64,000 nucleotides of DNA. Origin: Enterobacter sp. 10-1 (GTDB lineage Bacteria; Pseudomonadota; Gammaproteobacteria; Enterobacterales; Enterobacteriaceae). The stretch lies in contig NISF01000003.1 of the NCBI GenBank assembly GCA_002270295.1, forward strand, positions 186,001 through 250,000, written 5' to 3'. Both the position numbers and the translations under genes were made by a program. The notes beneath the pieces were generated by a model. It made no database searches. It had not been told where the DNA came from and saw only the letters and a list, made by a program, of their open reading frames with translations. This document shows, piece by piece, positions 58,410-64,000 of this stretch (within the stretch, counting starts at the first letter, position 1; each line of letters begins with the position of its first letter).

Positions 58410-60554
58410 TTACTGCTGCTGCTGAGACGACTGAATCGCGGTCAGCGCGATGGTGTAGACGATATCGTCTACCAGCGCGCCACGGGACAGGTCGTTCACC
58501 GGCTTACGCATACCCTGCAGCATCGGCCCGATGGAGATTAGGTCGGCAGAACGCTGTACGGCTTTGTAAGTGGTGTTACCGGTGTTCAGATCCGGGAAGA
58601 TGAACACGGTCGCGCGGCCGGCAACCGGAGAGTTCGGCGCCTTGGATTTTGCCACGTCAGCCATAACGGCAGCGTCGTACTGCAGCGGGCCGTCGATCAT
58701 CAGGTCAGGACGTTTTTCCTGAGCCAGACGCGTCGCTTCACGAACTTTTTCGACGTCGCTACCCGCGCCGGAGGTGCCGGTGGAGTAGGAGAGCATCGCC
58801 ACGCGCGGTTCAATGCCAAAGGCAATCGCGGAATCTGCGGACTGAATAGCGATCTCCGCCAGCTGTTCTGCGGTTGGGTCCGGGTTAATCGCGCAGTCGC
58901 CGTACACGTAAACCTGTTCAGGCAGCAGCATGAAGAACACGGAGGAGACCAGAGAGCTGCCCGGAGCCGTTTTGATCAGCTGCAGCGGCGGACGAATGGT
59001 GTTGGCGGTGGTGTGTACCGCGCCGGACACCAGGCCGTCGACTTCGTCCTGTTCCAGCATCAGCGTGCCGAGAACCACGTTGTCTTCCAGCTGCTCGCGA
59101 GCAACCGCTTCGGTCATACCCTTGCTCTTACGCAGTTCGACCAGGCGAGCCACGTAGCTTTCGCGAACCACTTCCGGATCGACGATTTCGATACCAGAAC
59201 CCAGCTCTACGCCCTGAGCGGCGGCAACGCGGTTGATCTCATCCGGGTTACCCAGCAGCACGCAGGTCGCGATACCGCGTTCTGCGCAGATTGCCGCTGC
59301 TTTAACGGTACGCGGCTCGTCGCCTTCCGGCAGAACGACGCGTTTGCCCGCTTTGCGCGCCAGCTCGGTGAGCTGGTAGCGGAAGGCCGGCGGAGAGAGG
59401 CGACGGCTGCGCTCGGAGGTCGCAGTCAGAGACTCGATCCAGTCGGCGTTGATGTAGCTGGCCACGTACTCCTGAACTTTCTCGATACGCTCGTGATCGT
59501 CAACCGGCACTTCCAGGTTGAAGCTCTGCAGGCTCAGAGAGGTCTGCCAGGTATTGGTGTTCACCATGAATACCGGCAGGCCGGTGGCAAACGCGCGTTC
59601 GCACAGCTTGCTCACGCGGGCGTCCATTTCGTAGGCGCCGGTCAGCAGCAGAGCGCCGATTTCTACGCCGTTCATCGCCGCCAGGCAGGCTGCAACCAGT
59701 ACGTCAGGACGATCGGCGGAGGTCACCAGCAGGGAACCTGCGCGGAAGTGTTCCAGCATGTGCGGAATGCTGCGCGCACAGAAGGTAACGGATTTTACGC
59801 GGCGGGTATTGATGTCGCCTTCATTGATGATGGTGGCATTCAGGTGGTGCGCCATATCGATTGCGCGGGTGGCAATCAGATCGAAGCTCCACGGCACCGC
59901 GCCGAGAATCGGCAGCGCGCTGCCGTTCTGCAGCTGAGCCGGATCGATCTTGACCACTTTCGCTTTCGAAGAGTCATCGAAAATTTCTGACAGGTCAGGA
60001 CGGGTACGTCCCTGCTCGTCAACCGGCGCGTTCAGCTTGTTGACGATAACACCGGTAATGTTAGTGTTCTTCACGCCGCCGAAGCTGTTGCGGGTCAGTT
60101 CGATACGCTCGTTCAGCTGTTCCTGGGTGTCGGTGCCCTGAGACATCACGAAGACGATTTCAGCGTTCAGCGTTTTGGCGATTTCGAAGTTCAGCGACTG
60201 GGCAAACTGGTGTTTACGCGTCGGAACCAGGCCTTCTACCAGCACAACTTCAGCATCCTGAGTGCTGGCGTGGTAGTTAGCGATGATCTCTTCCATCAGC
60301 ACGTCTTTCTGGTTGCTGGACAGCAGCGACTCAACGTGGCTCATCTTCAGCGGCTCTGCGGCCGGAAGGTTGGAATTAGCGCGAACGATAGCGGTAGTCT
60401 GGTCAGGCGCATCGCCGCCAGCGCGCGGTTGCGCGATAGGTTTAAAGACGCTCAGGCGAACGCCTTTACGTTCCATAGCACGGATAACACCGAGGCTGAC
60501 GCTGGTCAGGCCTACGCTGGTTCCGGTAGGGATTAGCATGATTATACGGGACAC
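58410..60554 (-). CDS. pta: Pta phosphate acetyltransferase
   Basis: A 714-residue enzyme exchanging acetyl-CoA and acetyl phosphate. N-terminal P-loop-like domain ([17 protein letters not shown]), central DRTGG domain, and C-terminal phosphotransacetylase domain (from about 390; [14 protein letters not shown] and [15 protein letters not shown]). The GTG at 60554 (VSRIIMLIP) has AGAGGATAT upstream and reproduces the E. coli length. It lies downstream of ackA, separated by an ERIC element, and converges on the transketolase operon. Confidence 0.96.
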   Translation of the reverse strand: MSRIIMLIPTGTSVGLTSVSLGVIRAMERKGVRLSVFKPIAQPRAGGDAPDQTTAIVRANSNLPAAEPLKMSHVESLLSSNQKDVLMEEIIANYHASTQDAEVVLVEGLVPTRKHQFAQSLNFEIAKTLNAEIVFVMSQGTDTQEQLNERIELTRNSFGGVKNTNITGVIVNKLNAPVDEQGRTRPDLSEIFDDSSKAKVVKIDPAQLQNGSALPILGAVPWSFDLIATRAIDMAHHLNATIINEGDINTRRVKSVTFCARSIPHMLEHFRAGSLLVTSADRPDVLVAACLAAMNGVEIGALLLTGAYEMDARVSKLCERAFATGLPVFMVNTNTWQTSLSLQSFNLEVPVDDHERIEKVQEYVASYINADWIESLTATSERSRRLSPPAFRYQLTELARKAGKRVVLPEGDEPRTVKAAAICAERGIATCVLLGNPDEINRVAAAQGVELGSGIEIVDPEVVRESYVARLVELRKSKGMTEAVAREQLEDNVVLGTLMLEQDEVDGLVSGAVHTTANTIRPPLQLIKTAPGSSLVSSVFFMLLPEQVYVYGDCAINPDPTAEQLAEIAIQSADSAIAFGIEPRVAMLSYSTGTSGAGSDVEKVREATRLAQEKRPDLMIDGPLQYDAAVMADVAKSKAPNSPVAGRATVFIFPDLNTGNTTYKAVQRSADLISIGPMLQGMRKPVNDLSRGALVDDIVYTIALTAIQSSQQQQ

Positions 60555-60613
60555 GATATATCCTCTTTCGTTACCGCCAGTATCCGGCGGGATGCAAAAC
60601 TGCACCACCAGCT

Positions 60614-60812
60614 TCCCGCCATACTTCAGGTTGCATGCGCGTTGGCTTTGTTACCCGGCTCATCCTTGAGCCTCGCCCTTGCGGGCCGCTGCGACACTGC
60701 GATCAAATCTGTTTCGGACAGATTTGTCGCTCACCCCGGTCACGTACTACTCATACGCTCCCGGGGATTCGCTGCGTCGCCGCCTTCCTGTAACCCGAAT
60801 TATTTAGGCTTA
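60614..60812. repeat. ERIC element with internal insert, between ackA and pta
   Basis: The inverse orientation of the element at 54966-55166: CATACTTCAGGTTGCATGCG at left, core CTCCCGGGGATTCGC near 60757-60771, and CCCGAATTATTTAGGCTTA at right. It is about 199 bp and carries the same kind of insert (ACAAATCTGTTTCGGACAGA, near 60702-60721). It fills the ackA-pta spacer. Confidence 0.85.
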
Positions 60813-60829
60813 TCGCTGGCGGTGTGGAA

Positions 60830-62032
60830 TCAGGCGGTCAGACGGTTGGCGTCTTGCGCGATAACCAGCTCTTCGTTGGTCGGGATGACCAGAGCAGGGC
60901 GGGTGCCTTCTTTGTTGATGAAGCCGGACTTGCCGAAACGGGCCGCCAGGTTACGTTCATGATCAACATCGAAGCCCAGTACGCCCAGTTTGCCCAGAGA
61001 CAGTTCACGAACCATCGCCGCGTTTTCACCGATACCACCGGTGAAGATAACCGCGTCCAGACGACCGTCCATCAGCGCGGTGTAGGAGCCGATGTACTTC
61101 GCCAGGCGGTGGCAGTAAACGTCCATAGCACGCTTAGCGTCTGCTTTATCCGTGTAGTTGTCTTCAACATAGCGGCAGTCGCTGGTGACTTCAGTCAGAC
61201 CGAGCAGGCCGGACTCTTTGGTCAGCATTTTGTTGATTGCATCAACGCTCATGCCCAGGGAGTCGTGCAGATGGAAGATGATTGCCGGGTCGATATCGCC
61301 GGAGCGGGTACCCATTACCAGGCCTTCCAGCGGGGTCAGACCCATAGAGGTATCAACGCATTTACCGTTGCGGATCGCGGAAACAGAACCACCGTTACCC
61401 AGATGGCAGGTGATGATGTTCAGCTCTTCAACCGATTTGTTCAGGACTTTTGCCGCTTCCTGAGTCACGTAGAAGTGGCTGGTGCCGTGGGCACCATAGC
61501 GACGTACGCCGTGTTCTTTGTACAGGCTGTACGGCAGGGCGTAGAGGTAAGACTCTTCCGGCATGGTCTGATGGAACGCGGTGTCGAATACGGCAACGTT
61601 CTTGTTTTTCAGATGCGGGAAGGATTTCAGCGCTTCAGCAATACCGATCAGATGCGCCGGGTTGTGCAGCGGTGCGAAAGAGGCGGAATCTTTGATGCCC
61701 TGAATGACGGAATCGTCAATCACCACGGAACTGGTGTATTTTTCACCACCGTGAACGATACGGTGGCCAATTGCGGTCAGCTGAGCAGACAGTTCTGGTT
61801 TTTGTGCCAGAATAGTGTTAACGATAAAGTTAAGCGCTTCACTGTGAGCTGCGCCAGCGCCTAAATCTGCTTCTTGTTTGCTGCCATCCATTTTCCATTT
61901 GATACGCGCTTCAGGAAGATGGAAACATTCGGCTAAACCGGACAGATATTCGTCACCGTTGAGAGCATCAAGGATAGCAAATTTCAGTGAGGAACTACCG
62001 CAGTTCAGAACCAGTACTAGCTTACTCGACAT
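60830..62032 (-). CDS. ackA: AckA acetate kinase
   Basis: A 400-residue kinase of the ASKHA fold converting acetyl phosphate and ADP to acetate and ATP. Signatures [14 protein letters not shown] at the N-terminus and [13 protein letters not shown] with [13 protein letters not shown] residues in the middle are present. AAAGGT precedes the ATG. First gene of ackA-pta; length equals E. coli AckA. Confidence 0.96.
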   Translation of the reverse strand: MSSKLVLVLNCGSSSLKFAILDALNGDEYLSGLAECFHLPEARIKWKMDGSKQEADLGAGAAHSEALNFIVNTILAQKPELSAQLTAIGHRIVHGGEKYTSSVVIDDSVIQGIKDSASFAPLHNPAHLIGIAEALKSFPHLKNKNVAVFDTAFHQTMPEESYLYALPYSLYKEHGVRRYGAHGTSHFYVTQEAAKVLNKSVEELNIITCHLGNGGSVSAIRNGKCVDTSMGLTPLEGLVMGTRSGDIDPAIIFHLHDSLGMSVDAINKMLTKESGLLGLTEVTSDCRYVEDNYTDKADAKRAMDVYCHRLAKYIGSYTALMDGRLDAVIFTGGIGENAAMVRELSLGKLGVLGFDVDHERNLAARFGKSGFINKEGTRPALVIPTNEELVIAQDANRLTA

Positions 62033-62369
62033 GGAAGTACCTTTTATAATACGTGGCTAAAAAAACGTCATTGTGTCACAAAGCGTAGCGCAGGATGACA
62101 CCGACATTTATGATTAACATCATGCCTTGTTCTGTTTCCGGGCACGATGAGATAAGTACATTTGATTTTATGCCATTTTGGATAATTTTCAGACAATGGC
62201 AGAATATGCGATAATTTGACTAACCTGGTAAAAGGGTCTAACGCCCTTTCAGGTGGGCACAGGATACCTGATTGCCGCACCCATTGCCAAAATGTTTTGA
62301 ACGTTGTCATGCACAGTTGGTGTTTTGCACGAATATTTTAAGATTTATATGTAAAGTTGAGGTACAGCC
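62033..62369. promoter_or_regulatory. Intergenic region between ackA and yfbV
   Basis: A 337-bp divergent spacer, mostly AT-rich, that must hold the ackA and yfbV promoters. I see no gene and no operator clear enough to name. A minus-strand open frame of 80 codons (62068-62310) has no recognisable product and no good start. Confidence 0.4.
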
Positions 62370-62825
62370 ATGTCGACACCCGAGAATCGTCCCGTTAGCT
62401 TTTTCAGCTTGTTTCGCCGCGGGCAGCACTACACAAAGACCTGGCCTTTAGATAAACGCCTCGCCCCGGTGTTTATTGAAAACCGCATTATTCGCGCTAC
62501 CCGCTACGCGATTCGTATCATGCCGCCGGTCGCCGTCTTTACCCTGTGCTGGCAAATTGCCCTCGGCGGCCAGCTGGGCCCTGCGGTCGCCACGGCGCTG
62601 TTTGCGTTGAGTCTGCCGATGCAGGGACTGTGGTGGCTGGGTAAACGTTCGGTGACGCCGCTGCCGCCGTCGGTTTTGAACTGGTTTTATGAAGTTCGCG
62701 GCAAACTGCAGGAGGCGGGGCAGGCGCTGGCGCCGGTTGACGGTAAGCCGGATTACCAGGCTTTAGCTGACACGCTTAAGCGCGCCTTCAAACAACTGGA
62801 TAAAACTTTCCTTGATGATTTGTAA
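62370..62825 (+). CDS. yfbV: YfbV (UPF0208) membrane protein
   Basis: A 151-residue inner-membrane protein with two hydrophobic segments (about 47-63 and 68-88). E. coli YfbV is reported to limit MatP-dependent compaction of the terminus macrodomain. TTGAGGT precedes the ATG. Followed by a terminator. Confidence 0.92.
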   Translation: MSTPENRPVSFFSLFRRGQHYTKTWPLDKRLAPVFIENRIIRATRYAIRIMPPVAVFTLCWQIALGGQLGPAVATALFALSLPMQGLWWLGKRSVTPLPPSVLNWFYEVRGKLQEAGQALAPVDGKPDYQALADTLKRAFKQLDKTFLDDL

Positions 62826-62848
62826 TTCCCCAGTGAAAACGCATATAA

Positions 62849-62881
62849 AAGAAGGCGCATGATTAATGCGCCTTCTTTTTT
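62849..62881 (+). terminator. yfbV terminator
   Basis: AAGAAGGCGCAT and ATGCGCCTTCTT pair around GATTA and are followed by a T-run. Confidence 0.9.
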
Positions 62882-62911
62882 CACGCCGTAAAGTGCCACA
62901 GGAGTCAAGAA

Positions 62912-63406
62912 ATGGAAATGACCAATGCGCAGCGCCTGATTTTGTCAAATCAGTACAAGATGATGACGATGCTCGACCCGGACAACGCTGAGCGCTATCG
63001 CCGTCTGCAGACCATCATCGAGCGTGGATACGGGCTGCAGATGCGCGAACTGGACCGCGAGTTCGGTGAGCTGACTGAAGAAACCTGCCGTACCGTTATC
63101 GATGTCATGGAAATGTATCATGCGATGCACGTCTCCTGGACTAACCTCAAGGACGGCAGCGAAATCGACGAACGTCGGGTGACCTTCCTGGGATTCGACG
63201 TGGCCACCGAAGCGCGTTTCCTCGGCTACGTGCGCTTTATCGTCAACGTAGAGGGGCGCTACAGCCACTTTGACGCCGGCACCCACGGCTTCAATTCGCA
63301 AACGCCGATGTGGGAAAAATATCAGCGTATGCTCACCGCCTGGCACTCATGCCCGCGCCAGTACCATTTGAGCAGCAACGAAATTAATCAAATTATCAAT
63401 GCCTGA
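62912..63406 (+). CDS. yfbU: YfbU family protein
   Basis: A 164-residue cytoplasmic protein of the UPF0304/YfbU family, unknown function. It starts [18 protein letters not shown] and has a well-conserved charged C-terminal half. Upstream AGGAG supports the ATG. It is 11 bp ahead of yfbT, probably cotranscribed. Confidence 0.93.
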   Translation: MEMTNAQRLILSNQYKMMTMLDPDNAERYRRLQTIIERGYGLQMRELDREFGELTEETCRTVIDVMEMYHAMHVSWTNLKDGSEIDERRVTFLGFDVATEARFLGYVRFIVNVEGRYSHFDAGTHGFNSQTPMWEKYQRMLTAWHSCPRQYHLSSNEINQIINA

Positions 63407-63417
63407 TGGAGGTTTCC

Positions 63418-64000
63418 GTGCAGTGTAAAGGTTTCCTGTTCGATCTTGACGGGACGTTAGTCGATTCGTTACCGGTGGTGGAGCGCTCGTGGTGTACATG
63501 GGCGGATCGTTTCGGTATCCCGCATGATGAAGTGCTGAACTTTATCCACGGTAAGCAGGCGATAACCTCTTTACGCCATTTTTTACCCGGGCGCAGCGAA
63601 GAGGAGATTCAGGCGGAATTCCGCTATCTGGAAACGGTAGAAGCACAGGACACCGACGGCATCACGGCGCTGCCGGGAGCGGTTGCGCTGCTGACTCAGC
63701 TGGATAATGCAGGCATTCCGTGGGCTATCGTCACCTCGGGTTCGGTGCCCGTCGCCCATGCGCGCCATCGCGCGGGGGGCCTGCCCGAAGCTAAAATCTT
63801 CGTCACGGCGGAGCGGGTCAGGCACGGCAAGCCGGCGCCCGATGCCTATCTGCTCGGGGCCGAGCTGCTGGGGCTGGCCCCGCAGGAGTGTGCGGTGGTT
63901 GAGGACGCGCCGGCGGGATTACTGTCCGGCCTGAGCGCCGGATGCCGTACGATTGCCGTTAACGTGCCTGCCGACGCACCGCGTCTCGATGAAGCAGACT
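63418..64000 (+). CDS. yfbT: YfbT/HxpA sugar phosphatase, 3' end beyond window
   Basis: The first 194 codons of a HAD-superfamily phosphatase. The nucleophile motif FLFDLDGTLVDS is near the N-terminus, motif II IVTSGS near the middle, and motif III/IV GKPAPDAYLL with VVEDAPAG follows. E. coli YfbT (HxpA) hydrolyses sugar phosphates. The start is GTG 63418 with TGGAGG upstream. About 20 codons are missing at the right edge of the window. Confidence 0.93.
   Translation, partial: MQCKGFLFDLDGTLVDSLPVVERSWCTWADRFGIPHDEVLNFIHGKQAITSLRHFLPGRSEEEIQAEFRYLETVEAQDTDGITALPGAVALLTQLDNAGIPWAIVTSGSVPVAHARHRAGGLPEAKIFVTAERVRHGKPAPDAYLLGAELLGLAPQECAVVEDAPAGLLSGLSAGCRTIAVNVPADAPRLDEAD

Noticed and set aside
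59013-59990. Long plus-strand open frame (325 codons) opposite pta
   Set aside because: Antisense shadow of pta, with no ribosome-binding site or family motif.
60824-61864. Plus-strand open frame (346 codons) opposite ackA
   Set aside because: Antisense shadow of ackA.
62068-62310. 80-codon minus-strand frame between ackA and yfbV
   Set aside because: No recognisable product, lies in AT-rich promoter DNA and lacks a convincing Shine-Dalgarno.

Overview
The window is a chromosomal segment of an enterobacterium of the Klebsiella/Raoultella/Enterobacter type. Gene order from yfdC to yfbT follows the E. coli K-12 fadL-aroC-fabB-purF-hisP-pta-ackA neighbourhood almost gene for gene, the core genes are GC-rich, and protein lengths match their E. 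coli counterparts. The genus is an inference; the family-level placement is firm.

Bases 1-10,150 are an accessory region ending at the 3' end of a tRNA-Arg(CCT) gene (argW), a known integration site. It holds a beta-xyloside transporter/GH43 xylosidase pair (xynT-xynB), a LamB-type sugar porin, the collapsed remains of a type VI secretion locus (tssB, tssK and tssG fragments, an intact tssJ and a multiply frameshifted tssE), an unrecognised membrane protein with a transglutaminase-like Cys-His-Glu arrangement, and the broken remains of a P4-type integrase beside the tRNA. A consensus FNR site with a correctly spaced -10 element lies upstream of the tssB remnant.

Bases 10,290-44,800 are core backbone: yfdC, mlaA, fatty-acid uptake and anaerobic beta-oxidation (fadL, fadI, fadJ), sixA, smrB, prmB, aroC, mepA, yfcA, epmC, yfcL, mnmC, fabB, yfcJ, flk, pdxB, usg, truA, dedA, accD, folC, dedD, cvpA, purF, ubiX, argT and hisJQMP. 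Recognisable sites for FadR, FabR, PurR and sigma-54 lie where they are expected. Two decayed genes interrupt it: yfcJ has a one-base frameshift near codon 37, and next to it is a 5'-truncated, twice-frameshifted GntR/UTRA regulator.

Bases 44,800-53,000 mix conserved yfc genes (yfcH, folX, yfcG, yfcF, yfcE, yfcD) with insertions relative to E. coli: a GNAT acetyltransferase, a two-gene cassette resembling a toxin-antitoxin pair (small HicA-like protein plus HTH protein, ATGA overlap, 18-bp palindrome upstream), and a divergent LysR regulator/aldehyde dehydrogenase pair.

Bases 52,900-58,400 hold a self-contained sugar module: a LacI-type repressor, two palindromic operators 34 bp apart, a CRP-like site, PTS EIIA, EIIB and ascorbate-family EIIC, and a transketolase split into N- and C-terminal subunits. 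It has no kinase, isomerase or epimerase, so the PTS may make a phosphorylated sugar that the split transketolase uses directly. This is the best candidate for an uncharacterised pathway. An insert-bearing ERIC element lies inside this operon between EIIB and EIIC, and a second, inverted one separates ackA from pta. The window ends with pta, ackA, yfbV, yfbU and the 5' part of yfbT.
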